A stretch of DNA of 64,000 nucleotides from Chelydra serpentina (lineage: Eukaryota; Chordata; Testudines; Chelydridae), in contig JBAIAC010000054.1 in the NCBI GenBank assembly GCA_037349315.1, positions 1,922,001-1,986,000 on the forward strand, given 5' to 3'. Shown here in pieces: positions 21,863 through 31,170 of this stretch; the stretch's first letter is position 1; each line of letters starts with the position of its first letter. The notes beneath the pieces are model-generated. The model was given only the letters and a program-made list of their open reading frames with translations, was not told the origin of the DNA and did no database searches. The translations under genes were made by a program, and so were the position numbers.

Positions 21863-22920
21863 ATCATAGATTAGCACTACAAAAGTGATTTTTCCTCCCT
21901 TGGTATTCTCCTCTATAGGTTGGGCTCTGTGGGTGTACTACATCGCCAGTAAAAACAACGAGGAGTCCTTGTGGCACCTTAGAGACTAACAAATTTATTT
22001 GGGCATAAGCTTTCATGGGCTAAAACCCACTTCATCAGAGTCATGGAGTGGAAAATGTAGTACGAAGGTATAAATACACAGCACATGAAAAGATGGGAGT
22101 TGCCTTACCAAGTGGGGGGTCAGTGTTAACAAGCCAATTCAATTAAGGTGGAAGTGGCCTATTCTCAACAGTTGACAAGAGGGTTGAATACCAAGGGAGG
22201 AAAAATCACTTTTGTAGTGCTAATGAGGCCAATGTAATCAAGGTGGCCCATTTCAAACCGTTGAGAAGAAGGTGTGAGTATCAGCAGGGGGAAATTAGTT
22301 TTTGTAGTGACCCATGCACTCCCAGTCTTTGTTCAGGCATAATTTGATGGTGTCCAGTTTCCAAATCAATTTCAGTTCTGCAGTTTCTCGTTGGAGTCTG
22401 TTTTTGAAAAAAATTTGTTGAAGAATTGACACTTTTAAGTCTGTTATTGAGTGTCCAGGGAGATTGAAGTGTTCTCCTACTGGTTTTTGAATGTTATAAT
22501 TCTTGATGTCCAATTTGTGTCCATTTATTCTTTTGCATAGAGACTGTCCAGTTTGGCCAATGCACATGGCAGAGGGGCATTGCTGGCACATGATGGCATA
22601 TATCACATTGGTAGATGTGCAGGTGACCTAGTCCTTGATGGTGTGGCTGGGTCCTATGATGGTGTCCTTTGAATAGATATGCAGACTTAGTTTGCACCGG
22701 GGTTTGTTGCAGGGTTTGGTTCCCGGGTTAGTGTTTTTGTTGTGTTTGTGTTTTTGTTGTGTGGTATGTAGTTGCTGGTGAGTATTTGCTTCAGGTGGGG
22801 GGGGGGGCTGTCTGTAAGTGAGGACTGGCCTGTCTCCCAGCTGTATTTATACCTGCCTACTGTATTTTCCACTCCTCGTTGTTTTTGCTGATACAGACTA
22901 ACACGGCTACCCCTCTGAAA
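21863..22920 (-). mobile_element. Penelope-like retroelement remnant with inverted ends
   Basis: The right part ends ATACAGACTAACACGGCTAC, the well-known terminus of a reptile Penelope-like family as I recall it. The middle encodes, on the minus strand, a GIY-YIG endonuclease. Near the left end GTAAAAACAACGAGGAGTCC is inverted relative to CCACTCCTCGTTGTTTTTGC near the right end. A separate arm of about 40 bp (21870-21913) is the reverse complement of 22185-22226. No RT remains. This looks like a 5'-truncated copy with a terminal inversion, common in Penelope-like elements. Confidence 0.75.
22295..22606 (-). pseudogene. GIY-YIG endonuclease domain, Penelope-like, partial
   Basis: The 103-residue frame has IYAIMCQQCPSAMCIGQTGQ, then KRINGHK, the position of the GIY..YIG signature and the following helix, then KPVGEHFNLPGHSITDLKV. 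In Penelope-like elements this domain follows RT and nicks the target DNA. The canonical Y of YIG is C here (CIG), so activity is doubtful. The frame upstream is shifted and lacks RT. Confidence 0.72.
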
Positions 22921-23039
22921 TATATCTCCAGCGATACACTATGGTGTCTCCTCTTGGAGAGGAGAAGCAGTGCATCATGGGGTTCCTGGCATCATGAGAG
23001 CCCAGCGCATAGAGGAGATTGGGAACATGAGGCAACTGA

Positions 23040-23062
23040 ACTACAACTCCCAGAAGGCACTG
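23040..23062 (+). promoter_or_regulatory. ZNF143/THAP11-type motif in repeat end
   Basis: ACTACAACTCCCAGAAGGCA matches the long composite motif bound by ZNF143 and THAP11 (ACTACAAYTCCCAGMATGC) with one obvious change. An inverted, weaker version (CATGGGAGTTGCCGT) lies at about 21815-21830. The two may be the ends of an older repeat into which the Penelope-like element inserted. Confidence 0.45.
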
Positions 23063-23874
23063 TAGCAAGTTTTCCAAATTTTAATATTTCAGTTGTGGAC
23101 TGAAATATTTTCGTTTTCAGGTGTTCAGTTTTTCAAAATAAAATCTAAATTTTCCATAGAAAGCAGACACTCTTTGCAAAGAATGTTGTTTAGCTGAAAG
23201 CCCAGTTTTCCATTGAAAAATAGTTTCAAGAAAAATTGTAAGCACCTGTAGTGAGTGTTGCTTCTTGGCCTTCTGACTTTCTTGGTGGAGGCACAGAAAA
23301 TGCCGTGATGTCCTTTCACACAGAGCTTCTGACTGCAACTTCTTTGGAAAATTCTACTCAGCAGTTTCCTGTAGTGAGTTCCATACTGCTTGCAAATGAT
23401 GGGTTCCTTGAGTGTTTAACCAGTATTAGATTTTGGTGTGCCTCTTAAATTAGCATTTTAATCGTATGTTAGAATTACAAGAACTCTGCCAACTTAAAAC
23501 TCATGCTTCTGTCTGAACATTTTTTAACTCCTTATTGTGATTTGTAAACCCTAGGATGTCTATAAGTGAAACAGAGAAACATGTTTCTCTTTTTATTTGT
23601 TTTTTAATTGGGCATTTAACAGCACTTTGTATGCCATCACTTTCACTGTTTCCCTTGATTAATTTGCTAGGCAGTTTGCCCTGTTTGGGTGTTTCACACA
23701 GCAGCAGGTTAGAGAAAAACATTTTAAAAATTAAACAGGAATATGTAAAAGTAAAACCAAAAACAGCTGGCAAAGGGACTCAAGACAGGTGTAATACTTG
23801 ATTTTTTAAAATTAACTAGAATTCAGGTTCTCCCTATCATTGTAAAGAGTTATGCATTTGGTTGCTTTTAAATC
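23063..23874. other. no recognisable feature
   Basis: 800 bp of A-T-rich sequence. Opposed short frames at 23501-23801 show no known domain. Confidence 0.35.
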
Positions 23875-24195
23875 ATAGAATCATAGAATATCCGGGTTGG
23901 AAGGGACTTCAGGGGGTCATCTAGTCCAGTCCTTTGCTCAAAGCAGGACCAACCCCAATTAAATCATCCCAGCCAGGGCTTTGTCAAGCCTGACCTTAAA
24001 AACCTCTAAGGAAGGAGATTCCACCACCTCCCTTGGTAACCCATTCCAGTGCTTCACCACCCTCCTAGTGAAAAAGTTTTTCCTAATATCCAACCTAGAT
24101 CTCCCCCACTGCAACTTGAGACCATTACTCCTTGTTCTGTCATCTGGTACCACTAAGAACTGCCTGGCTCCATCCTCTTTGGATCTTAACTTGGT
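23875..24195 (-). mobile_element. CR1 3' end (antisense)
   Basis: Opens with ATCATAGAATCATAGAATAT. Its minus-strand frame (23959-24222) reads [20 protein letters not shown], then [18 protein letters not shown] and LDKALAGMI, the C-terminus of CR1 ORF2. Only the last about 80 residues and the UTR are present. Confidence 0.92.
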
Positions 24196-25614
24196 TTTCA
24201 GCAGTAGGAAATCCATGTACAAAAACTACAAATGTTTCTCTCTTTACCTAAGGCTTAGATTCTGTATTTAGAGAAACAAAGCAATTACTTCAAAATAAAT
24301 ATTATGCAAACACCTTTGTGTAATACAAACAGCATAACTTGCCCACAAAAGGTAACTAAAAGCAAACAGATTTAAAAAATTTTGTTTATGAAAGTAGTAG
24401 TCACATGCTTTTCCAGACAGCCTTTAGGGTTGCAAAGAGAACCAGCCTCGCATCCCCTAAAAAGGAACCAGAAGGATACCAGGGAAGTGAAACTATGATA
24501 ATTCATTTAGTCCTCAGAACAGAGTCCTATGATTGGGCATGAAAGGTGTGGGAGAATGCTGAAAAGTTGGTTACGCTTGCATTTCTAGAGTCAAAAATAG
24601 CAAGAGAACCAGACAGTTACTTCATTAGTGAGGACGCGCTCATGAAACAAACTGACCAGAGGGATCTGCAGAATTCCATTGAGATCTTCTTGGGCAGCGT
24701 CCCACATAGTACAAAGGGTCAGGACACTAAAAAGTAAATCCTGCACCTCTGATAGAGAAATAGCCCATGATTACACACAGACCAGAAAAACAGACAGTGG
24801 TTTTAGACCACTTGGCTAGAATTATAAGTGAATGGAGGGCTCTGGTCAAAGACATCCAGATGAACAAGGTATTTTCTAATTACCTCATCCAATACATCCC
24901 ATCTCAATGCTGACTTTATACCAAAATAAAACCAGACACTAATCACACTGATTCTAAGAATAATGTTTAACAGCAGTTTAACCTGCAGCCGTTCTCCAGG
25001 TAGACTTTATTGACTTTACTGCCCTAATCCCCACAAACTATCCAGTTGTCGGTATGAGGTGTAAACAGGCAACGTTATGGAAGTCACAGGTCTCTAGATT
25101 TCACTACTGGTTGCAGATACTTTAGAACTCTATCTTACTTTCATTGCTGTCAGTGAGAAACTTTCCAGGATGAAATCCTGGCCTCATATTAGTGAACAAT
25201 AAAACTCCCATTGACTTCAGTGTGGTCAGGATTTCACCACTGTCTTCCACAGCAGCAGGATCTGGCCCTCAGCCTTTTAGAAAACTAGGAATCCCAGCTC
25301 AGCAGTGGGGTAAAACAGCTGCGTCTGGCCTGGCTGGTTCACCAGATGTTAGATCGGCAAGCCTGTCTCTGATTTAGAGCTGAATATTGACGGTTCTGCA
25401 CTTCGGCGGGGTGGGGGAGGGGGGAATTCCATACAAGGGGGAAGGAAACCTGTTTTAGTGAAAGATAACGTCAGCAGTGTGAAGGTGCCCAGGGGGCCGC
25501 ACTGTTAGGAATGGGCCGTGTGGAGTAGAGTGCTGGTGCCCACCACACACAATCAACATGTACAGCTGATGTCCTGACTGGTCACTGAGCCTTTCTGACA
25601 TACGCGCACTCAGT
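24196..25614. other. no recognisable feature
   Basis: 1.4 kb, A-T-rich at first, then balanced. No domain, exon or repeat I can name. Confidence 0.35.
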
Positions 25615-25928
25615 AGCGTAGCCAGGGGGGGAGCAGGGCGAGCGGCTGCTCCCCCTGTGAGGAGAAGCGGCGCTAAGGCGCCGCTCGAGCCTCACTGGGG
25701 CGGCGCTTTAAAAGGCCCGCGGCTCCTGCCGCTGCGGGGAACCACGGGCCTTTGAAAGCGCTGCCGGAGCCCCGCTGCCGGAGCCCCAGCGGCGGGGCTT
25801 TAAAGGGCCCGGGGGCTCTGTTGCGGGGAGCCCCTGGCCCTTTAAAGCGCCGCCGGGTGAGCACAGGGGGAGCGGGGAGGCGCCTTTTTATAGCGCCGCT
25901 CCCCCTGTGCTCTAAACCTGGCTGCGCA
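25615..25928. mobile_element. GC-rich MITE
   Basis: Ends GCGTAGCCAGG and (reverse) GCGCAGCCAGG are inverted with one mismatch. Inside are nested palindromes around GGCGGCGCTTTAAA, and CTTTAAAGGGCCCGG pairs with CCCTTTAAAGCGCC. The G-C richness contrasts with both flanks. Short frames here are by-products. Confidence 0.65.
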
Positions 25929-26895
25929 CACATGCACCAATGAGTGTCTTTTCCGGTCTTAAGGAGCCCAGATAGCTCCTGACTGGCCCTTGGGCTTGAA
26001 CAATGAGTTTAATTCTTATCTTTAGTTTATTTCCTTTGACTCTGGAGCGGATCTTCATCTCGCTCCCCTGTAAATCTCCTTCTCGCACAGCATATGAGAG
26101 ACACTCAGCAACTACTGTGGCTTTCTTTATTTGCTGACCTCCTGGTGGGTGTGCTGATACAATAATGGAGAGGGCATGGGCGGTGGGTAGCATAGGCAGG
26201 GGAAGGCTGTGCCACCCCAAACAGCCTGGCATGGCCCCGCCCACGCTCTGCCCCAGGCCTCCATCTACCTGTTCCCAGCTCCCTTCCCAGTGTTGCCGAG
26301 AGGCTAGGGGGGCGGGCTGGGGCCGGTGTGCACAAGACCCAGAGTTGTGGGGACTGGGGCCGCGGCTGTGCCGCCCGTCCGGCTGGCACTGGGGATGCTG
26401 GAACTGAGGGCACTCCGGCCATGCCGCCTGCGCAGCACTGGGGCTTGGGGGACTCCGGCCGTGCCGGCCGCCCAACCAGCGCTGGCAGCTGCGGGGGGAT
26501 GTGTGCGCCTGTCTCCGTTGGGGAGGGGGAGGGGAGGGGATGGGTGGGGCCTCGGACAGAGGGGGAGGAGCCAGGGGCTAGCCTCCCCAACTGCGCGTGC
26601 AACCGCTGCCCATAGCAGAGGGGGTATGTGTTTGTGCCAAGCCTCCCTGAGCTCTGGGCAGCGTGGTTCCAAATGCTGGGAGCGCCAGCCCCTCCATAAG
26701 CAGCCGCATCCGTGGTCTAATGCTAAAAGCAGGACAGAGATATGGAGAAAGGCTCCCTAGCCCCGTGGGGTCCTGCCCATGACTAGGGCTCCCAGGTACT
26801 AAAGAAATACACATAAATAATCTCTGCCTGTGAGGGGAGGAAGATGTAAGTCACCAGCCCAGTCTGGGTGAACTGAAGCTAGTTGTTTAAGGGCT
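25929..26895. other. G-C-rich repeat-like stretch
   Basis: About 26200-26620 is strongly G-C-rich with CpGs and C/G runs, so open frames appear in all phases without any domain. It resembles the interior of the G-C-rich MITEs at 39028 and 53628, but I could not find matching ends. A CpG-island promoter is possible but nothing else supports it. Confidence 0.35.
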
Positions 26896-26899
26896 TAGT

Positions 26900-26940
26900 G
26901 GGAAGGGAAGGGAAGGGAAGGGAAGGGAAGGAAGGGAAGC
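26900..26940. repeat. (GGGAA)n microsatellite
   Basis: Six or more tandem GGGAA units with one shortened unit near the end. Confidence 0.9.
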
Positions 26941-27415
26941 CCCTTTGTGAGTTGCTTGCTCCGATTCCAGCTCCCCAGCACATTCAGGGAGTTAAGTGAA
27001 AAGTCTATAGCAGCAGCAGCAGCTACCACTGGACTCAGCCAGCAGCCGCTGCAAACATTTCTGACCATGAGCTTAGGCTGTCTATGCAGAGCCACAGCAG
27101 CAGATGTTTCAAGCCAGCTCTGTCTGCTTGTGTTTCTGAGGGGAACTCTCCACTTTGAATCCTCTCCAAGGCAATTTGCTATTAATTAGCAACTTCTGGC
27201 TTCACTATATATCTGTTTTTCTTTTGTCTGAATTAGTTCTCTTCTCCTCTCTTCTTGTTGTTTCTTCTCCCTGAGTGGGATGGGGCTATGCAGTGCTCTC
27301 TCCATATCCAGCCCGGTCACTGCACTGTGTGGCGGCCATGCAGATCTCTCCCTGCCCTTTGCCCAGCCTATTCTCTGCACTAAACAGGGCCCATGCAGTT
27401 CCCTCCCCAGTCCAC
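26941..27415. other. no recognisable feature
   Basis: Contains a short CAG-repeat-like run (AGCAGCAGCAGCAGC, about 27010) and no supported gene. Confidence 0.35.
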
Positions 27416-27755
27416 GAACATCAGAACGGCCATTCTGGGTCAGACCAATGGTCCATCTAGGCCAGTGTCCTGTCTTCCGACAGTGGCCAATGCCCGATGC
27501 TTCAAAGGAAATGAACAGAACAGACAATCATCGAGTGATCCATCCCTTGGCATCCAGTCCCAGCTTCTGGCACTCAGAGGTTTAGGGACACTCAGAGCAT
27601 GGGATTGCATCCTTGACCATCTTGGCTAATAGTCACTGATGGACCTATGCTCCTTCAACTTATCTGATTCTTTTTTGAACCCAGTTATAGTTTTGACCTT
27701 CACAACATCCCCTGGCAATGAGTTCCACTGGTTAACCGTGTGTTGTGTGGGTTAT
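27416..27755 (-). mobile_element. CR1 3' UTR (antisense)
   Basis: CAGAACGGCCATTCTGGGTC and CTGTCTTCCGACAGTGGCCA are the reverse complement of the CR1 UTR seen at 15260-15350. It extends to CAATGAGTTCCACTGGTTAA. Adjacent to, but of another subfamily than, the CR1 that follows. Confidence 0.85.
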
Positions 27756-27771
27756 GTTGGGTGTCTTCACT

Positions 27772-28446
27772 TCATAGATTCCAAGATCAAAAAGGACCAT
27801 TGTTATAGTCTAATCTGACCTCCTGTGTAACACAGGCCAGAGAACTGCCCCAAAATAATTTGTCGAGCAGATATTTTTAGAAAAACATCCAGTCTTGATT
27901 TAAAAATTATTGGTGATGCAGACTCCCCCAGGATCCTTGTTAATTACCCTCACTGTTAAACATTTACATCTCATTTCCAGTTTCAATTTGTTTAGCTTCA
28001 CCTTTCAGCCATTGGATTATGTTAAATATTTCTCTGCTAGACTAAAGAGCCCAATATTAAATATTTGTTCCCCATGTAGGTACTTATAGACTGTAGTCAA
28101 GTCGTCCCTTAACCTCCTCTTTGTTAAGCTAAATAGATTGAGCTCTTTGAGTCTTTCATCACTAGGCATGTTTTATGTAATCTCACCAACAAAAGTAGGT
28201 CTAATGAAAGATATTACCTCATTCATCTTGTCTTTCTAATCCTTTAATCATTCTCACGGCTCTTCTCTGAATCCTCTCCAATTTATTAACATCCCTCTTC
28301 AATTGGGGAAACCAGACTGGACACAGTTTTCTTGCAGCAGTTGCACTAGTGCAAAATGCAAAGGTAAAATCACATCTCTACTATTCGAGATTCCCCTGTT
28401 TATGCATCCCAGGATTCCATTAACTCTTTTGGCCACAGGATCACAT
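27772..28446 (-). mobile_element. CR1-F LINE (antisense), segment 1
   Basis: Reverse complement of CR1 from the 3' end into ORF2: TTCATAGATTCCAAGATCAA opens it, GTACTTATAGACTGTAGTCA and CTTCTCTGAATCCTCTCCAA mark the C-terminal RT region. The copy is interrupted at 28447 and again at 28675, and ends near 31170. Confidence 0.88.
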
Positions 28447-28457
28447 TGGGAACCCAT

Positions 28458-28629
28458 TTCAGTGTAGTAGCCGTGTTAGTCTGTGTCAACAAAAAGAAAA
28501 TAAGAAAGAAATACTTGTGGCACCTTTAGAGACTAACAAATTTATTTCAGCATAAGCTTCGAAAGCTTATGCTGAAATAAATTTGTTAGTCTCTAAGGTG
28601 CCACAAGTATTTCTTTCTTATTTTCTTTT
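28458..28629. mobile_element. fold-back insertion of a Penelope-like terminus
   Basis: Flanked by an 11-bp duplication TGGGAACCCAT (28447-28457 and 28630-28640). After AGTAGCCGTGTTAGTCTGTG, sequence 28491-28559 is followed by a 3-nt spacer and then its near-perfect reverse complement 28563-28632, with one 1-nt gap. The arms carry CTTGTGGCAC and AGAGACTAACAAATTTATTT, also found in the element at 21863. It would form a long hairpin. Confidence 0.85.
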
Positions 28630-28640
28630 TGGGAACCCAT

Positions 28641-28674
28641 GTTCAGCTGATTATCCACAACTACCCCCAAATCT
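28641..28674 (-). mobile_element. CR1-F LINE (antisense), segment 2
   Basis: A short CR1 piece GTTCAGCTGATTATCCACAA and CCCCCAAATCT between the fold-back insertion and the hAT element. The CR1 then lacks, by my recollection of the consensus, a few hundred bases before resuming at 30444. Confidence 0.7.
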
Positions 28675-28867
28675 AAATTGATTTAAATTACAATGCAGAA
28701 TACAAAGTGTACACTGCTCACTTTATATTATTATTTTTATTACAAATATTTGCACTGTAAAAATGATAAACAAAAGAAACAGTATTTTTCAGTTCACCTC
28801 ATACAAGTACTATAGTGCAATCTCTTTATTGTGGAAGTGCAACTTACAAATGTAGTGGGGTTTTTTG

Positions 28868-29110
28868 TTACATAACTGCACTGAAAAACAAAGCAATGTA
28901 AAACTTTAGAGCCAAAAGACAAACAAGTTTGTTTGCATTTACAGGAAATAATGCTGTCAACTTCTTATTTACAATGTCACCAGAAAGTGGGAACGGGCGT
29001 TCGCACAAGACTTTTGTAGCTGGCATTGCCAGGTATTTACATGCCAGATATGCTAAACATTCATATGCCCCTTCATGCTTCGACCACCATTCCAGAGGAC
29101 ATGCTTCCAT
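28868..29110 (-). pseudogene. hAT dimerisation domain, left-arm copy
   Basis: The 80-residue minus-strand frame reads PLEWWSKHEGAYECLAYLAC, then KYLAMPATKVLCERPFPLSG and DIVNKKLTALFP, following the hATC pattern (W..H, LA.KYL..PAT...ER.FS..G.I..K). The right-arm copy at about 29876-30070 (plus) is the same domain with stops. The frame lacks the catalytic part of a transposase. Confidence 0.8.
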
Positions 29111-29508
29111 GCTGAAGACGCTCGTTAAAAAAATAATGTGCTAATTAAATTTGTGACTGAACTCCTTGGAGGAGAATTGTATGTCTCTGGCTCTATTTTA
29201 CCTGCATTCTGCCATTGTTATAGCATGTTATAGCAGTCTCGGATGATGACTCAGCACATGTTCATTTTAAGAACACTTTCGCTGCAGATTTGACAAAAGG
29301 CAAAGAAGGTACCAATGTGAGATTTCTAAAGATAGCTACAGCACTTGACCCAAGGTTTAAGAATCTGAAGTGCCTTCCAAAATCTGAGAGCGATGAGGTG
29401 TGGAGCATGCTTTCAGAAGTCTTAAAATAGCAACACTCCGATGCGGAAACTACAGAACCCGAACCACCAAAAAATAAAATCAACCTTCTGCTGTTGGCAT
29501 CTGACTCA

Positions 29509-29803
29509 GGCCTGGTCCACACTAGGAGGGGGGAATCGATCTAAGATACGCAACTTCAGCTACAAGAATAGCGTAGCTGAAGTCGACATATCTTAGATCG
29601 AATTAAAATTACTTACTTCGGGTCCACGCGGTGCAGGCTCACTCCCCCGTCGACTCCGCTTACTCCTTGTGCCGTGCTGGAGTTCCGGAGTCGACGGGGA
29701 GCGCTTCTGGGATCGATTCATCGCGTCTACATGAGACGCGATAAATCGATCCCAGAAGATCGATCTCTACCCGCCGAATTGGGCGGGTAGTGTAGACGTA
29801 CCT
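29509..29803 (+). mobile_element. Harbinger-type MITE with three hairpins
   Basis: 295 bp between TCA copies (29506-29508 and 29804-29806). Ends are imperfect inverted repeats around GTCCACACTA and TAGTGTAGAC. Inside lie three palindromes in order: around CTTCAGCTAC..GTAGCTGAAG, around CGTCGACTCC..GGAGTCGACG, and around GATCGATTCATCGCGTCT. Removing it restores the acidic hAT linker. A 296-bp relative in reverse internal order is at 49017. Confidence 0.82.
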
Positions 29804-30443
29804 TCAGATGATGATAATGAAAATGCGTTTGCACTGCTTTGGATTGTTATCGAACAGAACCCATCATCAGCATGAACGTAGTCCTCTGGAATGGTGCCTG
29901 AAGCATGAAGGGACATACGAATCTTTAGCGCATTTGGCATGTAAATATCTTGCGACTCCGGCTACAACAGTGCCATGAGAACACCTGTTCTCACTTTCAG
30001 GTGACATTGTGAACAAGAAGTGGGCAGCATTATCTCCTGCAAATTAAAACAACTGTGTTTATCTGAGTGATTGGCTGAACAAGAAGTAGGACTGAGTGGA
30101 CTTGTAGGCTCTAAAGTTTTACATTGTTTTATTTTTGAATGCAGTTATTTTTTGTACATAATTCTACATTTGTAAGTTCAACTTTCATGATAAAGAGATT
30201 GCCCTACAGTACTTGTATTAGGTGAATTGGAAAATACGATTTCTTTTCTTTTTTCAGTGCAAATACTTGTAATCAAAAATAAATATAAATTGAGCACTGT
30301 ACACTTTGTATTCCGTGTTATAATTGAAATCAATGTTTTTGAATATATTTGAAAATGTGGAAAACATCCAAAAATATTTAAATAAATGGCATTCTATTAT
30401 TGTTTAACAGTGCGATTATTTTTTTAATCGCTTGACAGCCCTA

Positions 30444-31170
30444 ATAAAAATGTTAAATAGAGCATGGCCAAGAAATGATCCCTGAGAGACCCCACTGGAA
30501 AGACATCCTCTTGCTGATGATTCCCTGTTTTACATTTTACATTTTCAGTTAGCCAATTTTTAATCCATTTAATGTGTGCCATGTTTTTTATATCGTTCTG
30601 TTTTTTTAATCAAAATGTCATGCAGTACCAAGTCGAATGCCTTACAGAAGTCTGTTATTACATCAACACTTTTGCCTTTATCAACCATACCTGTAATCTC
30701 ATCAAAAAAGGTATCAACTTAGTTTGACAGCATCTCTTTTCCATGAACCCATGTTCATTTGCATTATTTACATTACCATCCTTTAATTCTTTATTAATTG
30801 AGTCCCTTAGCAGCTGCTCTATTATCTTGCCCAGGATCGATGTCAAGCTGACAGGCCTATAATAACCTGGGTCATCCCATTTATCCTTACAATTAGTAAA
30901 ACATTCGCTTTCTTCTAGTCTTCTGTAACTTTCCTGATGCTCCTGAAAATCATCATTAACATCCAGCGAGTTCCTCAGCCAGCTTCTTTAAAACCATTGG
31001 AGGCAAGTTACCTGGACCCGCTGATTTAAAAATGTCTAATTTTAGTAGCTTCTGTTTAACATCCTCCAGAGATACTAGTGGAATGGAGTGTTATCATCAC
31101 CATGTGATGAGATGATATCGTCTGTTTTTCCTCAGAGAACAGAAATATTTATTCAACACTTCTCTTTCTG
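30444..31170 (-). mobile_element. CR1-F LINE (antisense), segment 3
   Basis: Resumes ORF2 in reverse complement: AATGTTAAATAGAGCATGGC, CCTGAGAGACCCCACTGG, then CAGGCCTATAATAACCTGGG and on to CTCTAATTTTAGTAGCTTC-like sequence near 31035. A short minus-strand frame at 30658-30846 has GKIIEQLLRDSINKEL and a NEHGFMEKRCCQT block of RT. Confidence 0.88.

Larger units (their letters stand above)
28675..30443. mobile_element. hAT DNA transposon relic with long inverted arms
   Basis: The left arm (28675-29110) is the reverse complement of the right arm (about 29870-30340), and both contain the coding sequence for the hAT C-terminal dimerisation region. Between them, plus-strand sequence has LKIATALDPRFKNLKC (about 29330-29365) with the hAT LDPRFK signature. 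The right terminus GACAGCCCTA is a usual hAT-type end; the left terminus is lost together with some flanking CR1. A 295-bp MITE at 29509 interrupts the acidic linker. Confidence 0.82.

Noticed and set aside
25673..25943. Overlapping alanine/proline-rich frames
   Set aside because: They come from a palindromic G-C-rich MITE with paired ends.
26105..26760. Long frames on both strands and a possible CpG-island gene
   Set aside because: High G-C content opens all frames; no domain, no splice pattern, and similarity in style to G-C-rich repeats nearby.
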